A stretch of DNA of 52,529 bases. Origin: an uncultured Butyricicoccus sp. Lineage in GTDB: Bacteria > Bacillota > Clostridia > Oscillospirales > Butyricicoccaceae. The first letter of the stretch is position 1. Each line of letters begins with the position of its first letter. The stretch is taken from positions 1-52,529 of the forward strand of contig CAUEJN010000004.1 of assembly GCA_959018045.1 (NCBI GenBank). The letters run 5' to 3'. A model generated the notes under the pieces. The model searched no databases, was not told the DNA's origin, and saw nothing but the letters and a program-made list of their open reading frames with translations. A program made the translations under genes and the position numbers. Positions 24,798 to 32,865 of the stretch are shown one piece after another.

Positions 24798-25562
24798 TTA
24801 GATGCCGAAGTTTTGCATTTCCGCCAGCTGCTCCATCTTGGTCTTTGCCTCTTGCAGGCTGTGGTAGATGAGCGAAATCTTCTTGGGCTCGCAGCGGAAG
24901 AGCGGGACGGATACGCTGAGTGCGGCAAAGACCTTGCCGCCGCGGCACAGCGGGAGTGCCCAGCAGGCCAGCTGCGGGGTGGATTCCTCGCGCTCGGTGG
25001 CGATATCGCCGCGGCGGATGGCATCCAGCTCGTCCAGCAGAACGTCCATATTGGTGATGGTGTGGTCGGTCAGACGGGGCAGACTGTCCGGGTACAGTGC
25101 ACGGACTTCGCTGTTGCTCAGTCCGCTCAGCAGCGCCTTGCCGATTGCGGTTGCGTTTGCGGGCAGACGATTGCCGACCTTAGAAATCATGCGGATCGCC
25201 TCGGGAGAGTCCTCCTTGGCGATGTACAGAACGTTGCCCTGATCGAGAACGCCGAACTGGCAGGTCTCCTGGCAGGTTGCAACGACCTTTTTGATGACAT
25301 CAATAAATGCGGCCATACCGCTGTTTGCGGCGTAGGCCGTTCCGAGAACCATCGAGCTCGGGCCGATTGTGTAGCGGGTGGTTCCGAAATGCTGCTGTAA
25401 ATACTGTCGTTCCTCCAAGGTGTGAACGATCGGGAACAGGCTGCTCTTGGGTGCACCCAGTGCCTGCGCCAGTTCGGTCAGCGTCATACCGTCAGATGAA
25501 GCGGATAAACACTCCAGAATATCCAATACCCGAGCTGTGGCACGATGCAGCTCTTGCGCCAT
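24798..25562 (-). CDS. IclR-family transcriptional regulator
   Basis: The 254-residue product has the IclR layout. A winged helix lies at about residues 5-60 (ATARVLDILECLSASSDGMT, LTELAQALGAPKSSLFPIVHTL). A GAF-like effector domain follows at about 75-250 (GNVLYIAKEDSPEAIRMISKVG, PANATAIGKALLSGLS, WALPLCRGGKVFAALSVSVP). IclR proteins often control sugar-acid and aromatic-acid catabolism. It is divergent from kdgT-amidohydrolase-pdxA across a 0.7-kb regulatory region, which makes it their most likely regulator (KdgR-like role; inference). The start could be ATG 25562 or GTG 25568; GGAAGGAG fits either. Confidence 0.92.
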   Translation of the reverse strand: MAQELHRATARVLDILECLSASSDGMTLTELAQALGAPKSSLFPIVHTLEERQYLQQHFGTTRYTIGPSSMVLGTAYAANSGMAAFIDVIKKVVATCQETCQFGVLDQGNVLYIAKEDSPEAIRMISKVGNRLPANATAIGKALLSGLSNSEVRALYPDSLPRLTDHTITNMDVLLDELDAIRRGDIATEREESTPQLACWALPLCRGGKVFAALSVSVPLFRCEPKKISLIYHSLQEAKTKMEQLAEMQNFGI

Positions 25563-25611
25563 TATCACATTTCTCCTTCCAAAAAATTACATGGTATCAT
25601 TACTGTTTTAT

Positions 25612-25640
25612 ATTTTATCAAACATTGTTTCTTTTTGCAA
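25612..25640 (-). promoter_or_regulatory. Promoter of iclR
   Basis: On the minus strand TTGCAA (25640-25635) and TAAAAT (25617-25612) with 17-bp spacing; the leader is about 45 nt. Confidence 0.6.
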
Positions 25641-25743
25641 TCAATCATGTGAAATTGTCCAGCATATGACAAAATTTATATCCGGATATCACAGCGCCTC
25701 TGTTCATTTTTCATATGCACAGTTCTGTATCACAAATTATGGT

Positions 25744-25772
25744 TTGAAAACCGAACGGCTTTGTGCTATAAT
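25744..25772 (+). promoter_or_regulatory. Promoter of the kdgT-amidohydrolase-pdxA operon
   Basis: TTGAAA (25744-25749) and TATAAT (25767-25772) with 17-bp spacing. Transcription from about 25779 would give an untranslated leader of about 495 nt before the ATG at 26274. Confidence 0.75.
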
Positions 25773-25778
25773 AAATTT

Positions 25779-26273
25779 AATACAAGAATTCCCCTTTTTT
25801 GACAGCAAGTTTGTTTCTGCCGAAAGGGGTCTTGTGGCGCAAAAATTCTCAAAATCAGCTGTGCTTGGACCGGATGACCCGGCGCGGTCAGATTTCTCAC
25901 ACCAACAAAGAAACGAGCAGCGTGTTATCTTTTTTTAAGGGGAATATACGTTGCTTTTTTCGGGTGTAAGAGCGAATGCGCCGATTTGGCAAAAAATCGC
26001 AGCGGTATTTTGATGCTGCGGTTTGGGTTACTCATCCGCGCAGGGAACCGACATGGTTTTCGGTATGGATGGGGGACAAAATTTTCCGACTGTATGGAGG
26101 TGAGAAGGCTGGTTTGCGGCCGGAGGTTCCCGCAAACGATCAAAGCGCGTGACTGGGTGGTCATGCAACGTCTGTATTGACACAAAAAAGGGAGTTCTGT
26201 CCGTGAGAATGCGGACAAAACGCTGCGTTGCCCAAAATATCAAAATACGACAACGAAAGAGAGAGATTTCAAG
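25779..26273 (+). promoter_or_regulatory. Long 5' leader of the kdgT operon with alternative folds
   Basis: No gene is credible here; short open frames have no ribosome binding sites. ATTCCCCTT (25788-25796) is exactly complementary to AAGGGGAAT (25937-25945), which would close a domain of about 160 nt. The same bases can instead pair locally: CCCCTTTT (25791-25798) with GAAAGGGG (25822-25829). The two pairings exclude each other. A T-run (25930-25936) sits at the distal arm. Further stems are AATCGCAGC/GCTGCGGTT (about 25996-26023) and TTTGCGG/CCGCAAA (about 26112-26137). I recognise no known riboswitch class. Confidence 0.45.
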
Positions 26274-27269
26274 ATGTTAGGTAAAGTACGGATTCTGGGA
26301 ACCATGAAGAAGTTTCCCGCTGGTGTTATGGTTATCCCGCTGCTGATTGGCTGTATCATCAACACCTTTTTCCCGGACATTCTGACCATTGGCGGTTTTA
26401 CCACCGGCCTGTTTAAGGGCGGTATCCAGACGCTGATCGGTCTGTTCCTGTTCTGCAGCGGTGCTACGATTGACGTGAAAATGGCAGGACGCACGGTATA
26501 TGTCGGTGTTGTCCTTACTGCATTAAAGTTCTTCCTGGGCTTTGGCCTGGGCATACTGCTCAATGTCCTCTTTGGCGAGGCCGGCCTGCTGGGTCTGAGC
26601 TCGCTGGCAATCATCGGTGCAGTCACCAACTCCAACGGTGTTATCTACGCAACCCTGGCTGGTGAGTACGGTGAGGAGAGTGACGTTGGCGCAACCTCCA
26701 TTCTGGCACTCAACGACGGCCCGTTCTTCACCATGATCGCACTGGGTGCTGCTGGCATGGGCACCTTCCCGGCTAAGGACATGATCGCTTGCATGGTTCC
26801 CATGATCCTCGGCTTCATCGTTGGTAACCTCGACCACGAGTGGCGCAAGATTCTGGCACACGGTATGGTACTGCTGCCGCCCTTCAACGGCTTCACTCTG
26901 GGCGCTGGCATGAACCTGTTCAACATCGCAGCTGCTGGTGTTTCGGGCGTTGTGCTCGGTCTGATGACTCTGCTGGTTACCGGCCTGCTGTCCTTCGTTA
27001 TTTACAGTCTGCTGCGCCGCCGTCCCGACCCGATGGGTGCGGCAATCGGTACAACGGCAGGTGTTGCGGCGACAACCCCGGCGGCGATTGCGGCCTCCGA
27101 CCCGACGTTTGAACCGCAGGTCGAGGCAGCAACCGCGCAGATCGCAGCGAGCGTTGTTATCACTGCAATCCTGTGCCCGCTGATGGTATCGTTCCTGGCG
27201 AAGTGGAGCGACAAGTGGTTTGAGAAGCGCGGCAAGAAGCGCCGTGAGCTTGCAGACCTCGAGGAGTAA
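26274..27269 (+). CDS. kdgT: 2-keto-3-deoxygluconate permease family transporter
   Basis: The 331-residue integral membrane protein matches the KdgT family: KFPAGVMVIPLLIGCIINTFFP at the N-terminus, GLFLFCSGATIDVKMAG, the NSNGVIYATLAGEYG region (about residues 120-135), LNDGPFFTMIALG, PMILGFIVGNLDHEWRK and the C-terminal GTTAGVAATTPAAIA stretch. About ten membrane segments are expected. KdgT imports 2-keto-3-deoxygluconate or related sugar acids by proton symport; the actual substrate here may differ, since no KDG kinase or aldolase is in the window. GAAAGAGAGAG precedes the ATG. It heads a three-gene operon with the amidohydrolase (43 bp downstream) and the PdxA-like dehydrogenase. Confidence 0.88.
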   Translation: MLGKVRILGTMKKFPAGVMVIPLLIGCIINTFFPDILTIGGFTTGLFKGGIQTLIGLFLFCSGATIDVKMAGRTVYVGVVLTALKFFLGFGLGILLNVLFGEAGLLGLSSLAIIGAVTNSNGVIYATLAGEYGEESDVGATSILALNDGPFFTMIALGAAGMGTFPAKDMIACMVPMILGFIVGNLDHEWRKILAHGMVLLPPFNGFTLGAGMNLFNIAAAGVSGVVLGLMTLLVTGLLSFVIYSLLRRRPDPMGAAIGTTAGVAATTPAAIAASDPTFEPQVEAATAQIAASVVITAILCPLMVSFLAKWSDKWFEKRGKKRRELADLEE

Positions 27270-27312
27270 ACCTCATAAAATACCCTGCAAATAAAGACGG
27301 GAGGAATGTACA

Positions 27313-28530
27313 ATGAAGCAAATTATCACCGCGCGCACTGTGCTGGCTGGTTCGGAACTGGAAGAGATTCAGAACGGTGCGGTTGTCGTAGAAGACGGCA
27401 AGGTTGTTAAGGTTGTACCTGCCGAGCAGCTGACCGAGGAAGATCGCGCACAGGCTGAGTGGATCGCGTTCGAGGACGAGACCGTTCTGCCCGGCCTGAT
27501 CGAGGGTCATAACCATCTGAGCATTGATGCCCGCAAGTCCAACCATCTGGAGATTCTGGGTACTGCAACCGAGTGCAAGCTGACGCTGCTGGCCGAGGAA
27601 GGCCTGTATGACGATCTGCTGTCCGGTGTCACGACCGTGCGCTGCATGGGCGAGAAGCACGACCTCGATCTCAAGCTCAAGAAGGAAATCGACGCAGGCA
27701 ATCTGGTTGGTCCGGACATCCTGCCTGCCGGTGTCGGCATGAAGGGTTCGAACGGCAGCGGCTACATCGGTGCACCGCACTCCGGTGTCGAGGAGTTCCG
27801 CCGCACGGCGCGTTCCAACGTTGCCAAGGGCGTAAAGCTGCTCAAGATCTTCACCACCCCGGGTGTATTCTCGACCGAACAGGATTTTATTCCGTCTTTC
27901 CTGTCGGCTGAGGAGATCCGCACGGTTGTCGAGGAGGCACACCGCCTGCATCTGCCGGTTGCGGCACACTGCATCGGCGGTCAGGCACTGCGCGACTGTG
28001 TCGAGCAGGGCGTTGATGTCATCGAGCACGCATACTGTGCATCCAAGGAAGATATCGAACTGCTCAAGGCGCACCCGGACTGCTGGGTCGACCTGACCAC
28101 CGGTATCTACCTCGATCCCGACCGCGAGCAGTACCTGTCCGAGAACAACGCGCGCAACGTGCGTGCCGGTCGTGAGATCGTGCGCGAGTGCGTGGGCAAT
28201 CTGGTACGCGCAGGCATCCACTTTGCACTGGGTACCGACGCAAACCACGGCCTGCTGTGGAAGGAAGTCGTATACACTGTCGAGCTGGGCGCAAGCAAGC
28301 GCGATGCCCTCAAGGGTGTTACCAGCAACGCGGCTTACATTTCCCGCCTGTCGGGCAAGAAGGGCGAGCTGACCGCCGGAGCGGATGCCGACATCATCGC
28401 GGTCAAGGGCAATCCGCTGGAGGATCCCGCAGTGCTCGCAGATGTATCCTTCGTCATGAAGAAGGGTGTTGTTTATAAAAGGAACGGCGCTCCGACCGCG
28501 TGCTGCCGCTCCATCCAGAAGACGCTGTAA
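27313..28530 (+). CDS. Amidohydrolase family protein
   Basis: The 405-residue product is a metal-dependent amidohydrolase of the imidazolonepropionase/prolidase-like group. The N-terminal beta-sandwich is followed by EGHNHL (about residues 65-70, first metal-binding pair, HxH), the candidate carboxylated Lys in KLLKIFTTPG (about 177-186), AAHCIGG (about 219), EHAYC (about 239), the catalytic Asp in LGTDANHG (about 307-314) and the closing SGKKGELTAGADADIIAV. Such enzymes cleave C-N bonds in cyclic or N-acyl compounds. Its place between a sugar-acid permease and a PdxA-like dehydrogenase suggests that the imported compound contains an amide or lactam that is hydrolysed before oxidation. GGGAGG precedes the ATG. 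Confidence 0.88.
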   Translation: MKQIITARTVLAGSELEEIQNGAVVVEDGKVVKVVPAEQLTEEDRAQAEWIAFEDETVLPGLIEGHNHLSIDARKSNHLEILGTATECKLTLLAEEGLYDDLLSGVTTVRCMGEKHDLDLKLKKEIDAGNLVGPDILPAGVGMKGSNGSGYIGAPHSGVEEFRRTARSNVAKGVKLLKIFTTPGVFSTEQDFIPSFLSAEEIRTVVEEAHRLHLPVAAHCIGGQALRDCVEQGVDVIEHAYCASKEDIELLKAHPDCWVDLTTGIYLDPDREQYLSENNARNVRAGREIVRECVGNLVRAGIHFALGTDANHGLLWKEVVYTVELGASKRDALKGVTSNAAYISRLSGKKGELTAGADADIIAVKGNPLEDPAVLADVSFVMKKGVVYKRNGAPTACCRSIQKTL

Positions 28531-28614
28531 GTCGACTGGATGCGGCAGGGCACAAAGACACCGCTCTTTTGTGTGTATATCCCAGAACTTTGATTAGATT
28601 TGGAGGAAGAATTT

Positions 28615-29646
28615 ATGTTCACTGGAAAACCCATCCTGGCAGTTCCGCTCGGTGATGCAGCCGGTATCGGCCCCGAGATCATCGCAAAGCTGTGTGCAAA
28701 CGGCTTCCTGATGGAGCACGCAAAGCCCATTCTCGTCGGTGACGAGAGCGTCCTCAAGCGCGGCATGAAGGACACCGGTTCGGACTTCGCTTACGTGGTC
28801 AAGGAGACCATGGAAGAGGCTGTTGAAGAGGCAAAGAAGGAGACCGGTCTGGTTCTGCTCAACACCAAGAGCCTGGACGCTTCCAAGGTTGAGATCGCTG
28901 TTGTTTCGGCTGTCAACGGTAAGGAAGAGGCAGACAACCTGGTTATGATCATGGATTACTGCAAGAAGGGTCTGGTAGAAGGCTTCTGCTTCGGCCCGCT
29001 CAACAAGGCAGCGATGAAGAAGGGCGGCTACAACTTCGAGAGCGAGCACGAGCTGTTTGCTCAGGAGCTCGGCGTTATGGACAAGCCGCACGGCGAGATG
29101 AACGTACTCGACGGCCTGTGGACTTCCCGCGCAACCAGCCACATCCCGCTTAAGGATGTCAGCGCGCACCTGACCCCCAAGACCGTAGGCGACGCCATCA
29201 ACCTGGCTTACGAGACCCTCAAGCGTGCAGGTTATGAAGATCCCAAGGTTGCAATCGCAGCAATCAACCCGCACGGCGGCGACAGCGGCACCTGCGGCCG
29301 TGAGGAGATCGACGTTCTGCAGCCCGCAGTTGCTAAGGCAAACGCTGAGGGCAAGAGCATCGTCGGTCCGTTCCCGTCTGATACCCTGTTCATCCGCGCA
29401 TTCAAGGGCGACTTTGACGCGGTTGTTACCATGTACCATGACCAGGGTCAGATCGCACTCAAGCTCAAGGGCTTCGAGCGCGGTGTTACCGTAGCAGCTG
29501 GCCAGCCCTACGCCATCACCACCCCGGCACACGGTACCGCTTACGACATCGCTGGTACCGGCACCTGCACGACTTCGGCATTCGAGACCGCTTACAAGCT
29601 GTGCGCAAAGATGGCTGTTACCGACCGTACCTACGGAAAGCAGTAA
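28615..29646 (+). CDS. PdxA-like 4-phosphate dehydrogenase (PdxA2 type)
   Basis: The 343-residue product belongs to the PdxA family of NAD-dependent oxidative decarboxylases. Motifs: LGDAAGIGPEII at the N-terminus, FGPLNKAAMKKGG (about residues 125-137), a metal/substrate His in TSHIPL, NPHGGDSGTCGREE (about 219-232), MYHDQGQIALK (about 278-288) and TPAHGTAYDIAGTG (about 303-316). In biosynthesis PdxA makes the B6 precursor. Catabolic paralogues (PdxA2) oxidise D-threonate or D-erythronate 4-phosphate made by DUF1537 kinases (established knowledge). Context with KdgT points to the catabolic role, but no DUF1537 kinase is in the window. GGAGGAAG places the start at 28615. A terminator follows. 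Confidence 0.88.
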   Translation: MFTGKPILAVPLGDAAGIGPEIIAKLCANGFLMEHAKPILVGDESVLKRGMKDTGSDFAYVVKETMEEAVEEAKKETGLVLLNTKSLDASKVEIAVVSAVNGKEEADNLVMIMDYCKKGLVEGFCFGPLNKAAMKKGGYNFESEHELFAQELGVMDKPHGEMNVLDGLWTSRATSHIPLKDVSAHLTPKTVGDAINLAYETLKRAGYEDPKVAIAAINPHGGDSGTCGREEIDVLQPAVAKANAEGKSIVGPFPSDTLFIRAFKGDFDAVVTMYHDQGQIALKLKGFERGVTVAAGQPYAITTPAHGTAYDIAGTGTCTTSAFETAYKLCAKMAVTDRTYGKQ

Positions 29647-29692
29647 AAAATTGACAAAACCGAATCTTTTCTGCGCAATGTAATCTGTTTTG

Positions 29693-29730
29693 CGGCTGTA
29701 TCCGGTATATCCGGATGCAGCCGTTTTTTT
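29693..29730 (+). terminator. Terminator of the kdgT operon
   Basis: Stem CGGCTGtATCCGG/(T)CCGGATgCAGCCG (29693-29705 with 29710-29723) followed by seven to eight T residues. Confidence 0.85.
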
Positions 29731-29821
29731 ACCCTTCGGACATGCTGAAACAGATGGAAAAAGAGTGCTGTTGCAGGCTGCGGAGTTTGTGCAATCTGAC
29801 GGAAAAATGACCGAAAATTGA

Positions 29822-29850
29822 TTGACACACTGTCAAATGAATGATATAAT
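29822..29850 (+). promoter_or_regulatory. Consensus promoter of gntP with a palindromic operator
   Basis: Perfect TTGACA (29822-29827) and perfect TATAAT (29845-29850), 17-bp spacing. The -35 box is one half of the perfect palindrome TTGACA-cac-TGTCAA (29822-29836), so a bound dimeric repressor would cover it. The regulator is unknown; IclR is the closest candidate. Confidence 0.8.
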
Positions 29851-29922
29851 AGAACAATAAGAACAGGGTTCTTAAATACGAATTGCCTGGTGAAACCGCA
29901 CGAAAAAGCAAAAGAACGGAAA

Positions 29923-29955
29923 AATTGCCTGCAATCTGACCGATTGCAGGCAATT
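29923..29955 (+). promoter_or_regulatory. Perfect 14-bp stem-loop in the gntP leader
   Basis: AATTGCCTGCAATC (29923-29936) pairs perfectly with 29942-29955 across the loop TGACC. Pieces of it recur upstream: AATTGCCTG near 29881 and GCAATCTGAC at 29791-29800. There is no T-run, so it is not a terminator; it may be an RNA-binding or DNA operator site. The leader from about 29857 to 30096 carries no credible gene. Confidence 0.6.
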
Positions 29956-30096
29956 GTCATCGTGCAGAGATCAACCTGTGCAGGCGTAGATGAAAATGGG
30001 GAAAGGAGGCCGGAAGATGAAAACCGCTGCCCGGCTGCTGCTGGGCATTCGTGCGTAAACAAGCCAATCAAAAAGAAAGAAAAGAGGGGAAATGAT

Positions 30097-31464
30097 ATGA
30101 CAAGTCCCGGTATGTTAATTACGGCGCTGGTTGTTGCAATTGCGATTATTTTGTTCTGTATTATTGTACTCAAGCTCAACGCTGCCATCGGTATGGTCAT
30201 CGCCTGTCTGGTCATGGGTCTTGCGGGCGGTCTGGATCTGCTCACCACCGCGTCCACCATTTCGTCAGGCTTCGGCAACATGATGACCAGTATCGGCCTG
30301 CCCGTCGGCTTTGGTACGATACTAGGCCAGCTGATGAGCGACAGCGGTGCGGCGTCTGTGATTGCCGACAAGCTGGTTTCGGCCTTCCCGGAGAAGCGTT
30401 CCATCTGGGGTCTGAGCGTTGCAGGCTTCATCCTGTCCATTCCGGTATTCTTTGACGTTACCTTCATCATCCTCATCCCGATCGGCATTACCATTGCTTC
30501 CAAGATCGACATGAAGATGTGCTACGTCACCGGCTGCCTGACCATCGGTGCGACAACTGCGCACTGTGTCGTACCGCCCACGCCCAACCCGCTGGCAGCT
30601 GCCGACATTTTCGGCTTTGATCTGGGTATCATGCTGATCGTTGGTGTGGTCGTCGGCTTCATCACGGTTATGGTGTCCAACTTCATCTACATCAAGATTC
30701 ACGATCGCGGTATCTGGAACGATGCCACAGACATCAATCAGAGCTCTACAGTTGCGGCTGAGCTGGTCACAAACCGTCAGGCAGAAGACCCGAACAAGCC
30801 CAAGCCGGGCATGTTCATGTCGCTGCTGCCCATCATCATCCCGGTTGTCTGCATCCTGTTCGGTACGCTGGGCGGCGCAATGTTTGAAGAGCCGCCGGTC
30901 ATCTGCACCTTCCTGGGCGATAAGCTGATCGCAATGCTGCTCGGTACGCTGGGTGCATACCTGGTCAGCCTGCCGTATATCGGCCGCAGCAACCTGGAGA
31001 AGTCTGCCGGTGAAGCGCTCAAGAGCGCAGGCGTCGTTCTGCTGGTCACCGGTGCAGGCGGCTCGTTCGCATCGGTTATCACCGCAACCGGCATTGGTGA
31101 CGCGATTGTCGGCCTGCTGGGTACCGATACCACCTCGGTGATCCCGGCCATGTTCCTGGCTTACGGCATCGGTCTGATCTTCCGTGTCGCACAGGGCTCG
31201 GGTACGGTTGCAGGTATGACCTCCATGGGCGTTATGGCGACCATCGCGCCGATGGTTGGCTGCCATCCGGTATGGATTGCGCTGGCATGCCTGTCCGGCG
31301 GCAACTCGATCGGTCATGTTAACGACTCCGGTTTCTGGGTTGCGACCAATATGTCCGGCCTGACCGTTACCGGTGGTCTCAAGACCTATACGCTGGGTTC
31401 CTTTATTTCCTCGGTCTGCATTTTCGTGCTGGCAATTGTAGGTGCCCTTGTAATTCCGCTTTGA
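30097..31464 (+). CDS. GntP-family gluconate/sugar-acid permease
   Basis: The 455-residue integral membrane protein is of the GntP family, proton symporters for gluconate and related acids (D-glycerate, idonate, fructuronate). Typical stretches: LLTTASTISSGFGNMMTSIG and GFGTILGQLMSDSGAA in the first half, IPVFFDVTFIILIPIG, the CVVPPTPNPLAAA loop, GAGGSFASVITATGIG, FRVAQGSGTVAGMTSMG and the C-terminal GGNSIGHVNDSGFWV. About 12-14 helices. The true start is ATG 30097 (AGAGGGGAAATGAT upstream); the open frame upstream of it is leader. Transcribed alone from a strong, probably repressed promoter, between the KdgT operon and the TTT genes, so it likely serves the same acid-sugar programme. Confidence 0.92.
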   Translation: MTSPGMLITALVVAIAIILFCIIVLKLNAAIGMVIACLVMGLAGGLDLLTTASTISSGFGNMMTSIGLPVGFGTILGQLMSDSGAASVIADKLVSAFPEKRSIWGLSVAGFILSIPVFFDVTFIILIPIGITIASKIDMKMCYVTGCLTIGATTAHCVVPPTPNPLAAADIFGFDLGIMLIVGVVVGFITVMVSNFIYIKIHDRGIWNDATDINQSSTVAAELVTNRQAEDPNKPKPGMFMSLLPIIIPVVCILFGTLGGAMFEEPPVICTFLGDKLIAMLLGTLGAYLVSLPYIGRSNLEKSAGEALKSAGVVLLVTGAGGSFASVITATGIGDAIVGLLGTDTTSVIPAMFLAYGIGLIFRVAQGSGTVAGMTSMGVMATIAPMVGCHPVWIALACLSGGNSIGHVNDSGFWVATNMSGLTVTGGLKTYTLGSFISSVCIFVLAIVGALVIPL

Positions 31465-31486
31465 TCTAATTTAGATTACATGAAGC

Positions 31487-31525
31487 AAGCGCTCCCTCGA
31501 TGGACAATCGAGGGAGCGCTTTTTT
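31487..31525 (+). terminator. Terminator of gntP
   Basis: A 15-bp stem (31487-31501 with 31507-31521) containing GCGCTCCCTCGAT, followed by six T residues. The 186 bp after it to 31711 hold no gene that I can see. Confidence 0.88.
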
Positions 31526-31711
31526 GTGGTCTGAAATCGAGAGATAACAGGTGCAATGAAAGATGCCGGTCAGTATGCCGTGTTTTGTTCTGAGATGCGC
31601 CGTGTCGGCGCGGGGCGAAGCATGTGAGAACTTACACATAACGCACGCGCTCGTGCGGCAGAACGCGCCTGTGCGCGAAAGAGAATGGTTCGTCTCTGGA
31701 CTAATTTAGGC

Positions 31712-31747
31712 AAAAAAAGAGGGCGGTACCATGTACCGTCCTCTTTG
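31712..31747 (-). terminator. Terminator of the first tctBAC operon
   Basis: Stem AAAGAGGaCGGTAC/GTACCGcCCTCTTT around an ATG loop. On the minus strand it ends in a run of seven T residues. It lies 23 bp past the tctC stop. Confidence 0.8.
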
Positions 31748-31769
31748 TGTTGTGAACTGTTTTGACTGC

Positions 31770-32810
31770 TTAGCTCAGGCCGTTGGAAGCCATGTAATCA
31801 GCCTCGAACTCGGTAACGTAGGTGGTAGCGTCAGCAGAGTTCATGTACTGGCTGATGAGCTGGTTGGGAACCAGGTACTCGTCGTTCCAAGCCTGGGTCT
31901 CAGAAACCTTCTTGAGTGCGTCAGTCCAGAATGCAACAGCTGCGTCGCTCATAGCCTTGGGAGCTGCAACACCGCGCCATACCGGAACTTCTACGTTCTC
32001 GTAGTCGCCAACCTCAGACAGGGTGGGAGCGTCAGCCAGGTTGCCGCCGAAGTGCTCGGTGGACAGAGCCAGAGCCGGGGTCAGGTCGCCGGACTCAACG
32101 TACTGGGAAGCAGCAGCGGGCTTAGACATAACGAAGTCCAGGTTGCCGCCCAGAGCAGCGGTGATCGCGTCGCCGGTGGAGTCGTAGGTGATGTAGCCCA
32201 TCTGATCCTCGGTCAGGCCGAGCTCTTCGATCAGAGCCTTATAGGTAGCGATATCGTCGCCCTTGGAGCCGCCGATTACAACGTAGGTGCCGTTCTTAGC
32301 AGCTTCGATTGCAGCAGCAAAGTCGGTCATGTCAGCGCCGGTCTTTGCGTAAGCGGTCTTGCCGGTAGCGCTGCCGCAGGAGAAGAGCAGCTGCTTGTCG
32401 ACAGCCATGATTGCCAGAATGCGGAAGTTAGAGGAACGGTTTGCAGTGTTGGTAACCATGGGCATCAGGTCGCCGGAGTTGAAGGTCAGCAGGTTGTAGT
32501 CTGCGTTCATGGTGGTGGTGGCGATCTTGTTACGGCCAACCTCACCAGCACCGTCGGTCTCGTTGGAGATCACGATGGTCTGACCATTGACCAGATCCTC
32601 GTTCTTCATGATGTCAGCGATCTTACGGGAGAAAATATCCGAGCCGCCGCCAGCAGAAGAGGTGCAGGTCCAGGTGACGGTCTTGGTGGGAACGAACTCG
32701 CCGTCGCCGCCAGCGGAAGAGCCGCCGGCACCGCCGCCGCAAGCGGTCAGGGACGCGGTCAGAGTCAGGGCTGCGACTGCCAGAGCAGCCAGTTTCTTCA
32801 TCTTTTTCAT
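31770..32810 (-). CDS. tctC: TTT substrate-binding lipoprotein TctC (system 1)
   Basis: 346-residue extracytoplasmic solute receptor of the Bug/TctC family, which captures carboxylate substrates for the tripartite tricarboxylate transporter. A signal peptide ends in the lipobox L-T-A-C (Cys about residue 24), followed by a Gly/Ser linker. The binding domain keeps the family layout: VTWTCTSSAGGGSDIFSRKI near the start, GAGEVGRNKIATT, then the TYDSTGDAITAALGGNLDFV and PALALSTEHF regions. The ligand cannot be inferred. GGAGAATCGAC precedes the ATG. It is last in the operon tctB-tctA-tctC; placing the receptor gene at the end is unusual but seen in some Firmicutes. Confidence 0.88.
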   Translation of the reverse strand: MKKMKKLAALAVAALTLTASLTACGGGAGGSSAGGDGEFVPTKTVTWTCTSSAGGGSDIFSRKIADIMKNEDLVNGQTIVISNETDGAGEVGRNKIATTTMNADYNLLTFNSGDLMPMVTNTANRSSNFRILAIMAVDKQLLFSCGSATGKTAYAKTGADMTDFAAAIEAAKNGTYVVIGGSKGDDIATYKALIEELGLTEDQMGYITYDSTGDAITAALGGNLDFVMSKPAAASQYVESGDLTPALALSTEHFGGNLADAPTLSEVGDYENVEVPVWRGVAAPKAMSDAAVAFWTDALKKVSETQAWNDEYLVPNQLISQYMNSADATTYVTEFEADYMASNGLS

Positions 32811-32865
32811 GTCGATTCTCCTTTTTTCTTACCAATGTTTATTTCAAATAAATTGAAATCACAGA

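Noticed and set aside
29890..30096. N-terminal extension of the GntP permease
   Set aside because: It translates the regulatory stem-loop and leader and lacks hydrophobic or conserved sequence. ATG 30097 has a good ribosome binding site.
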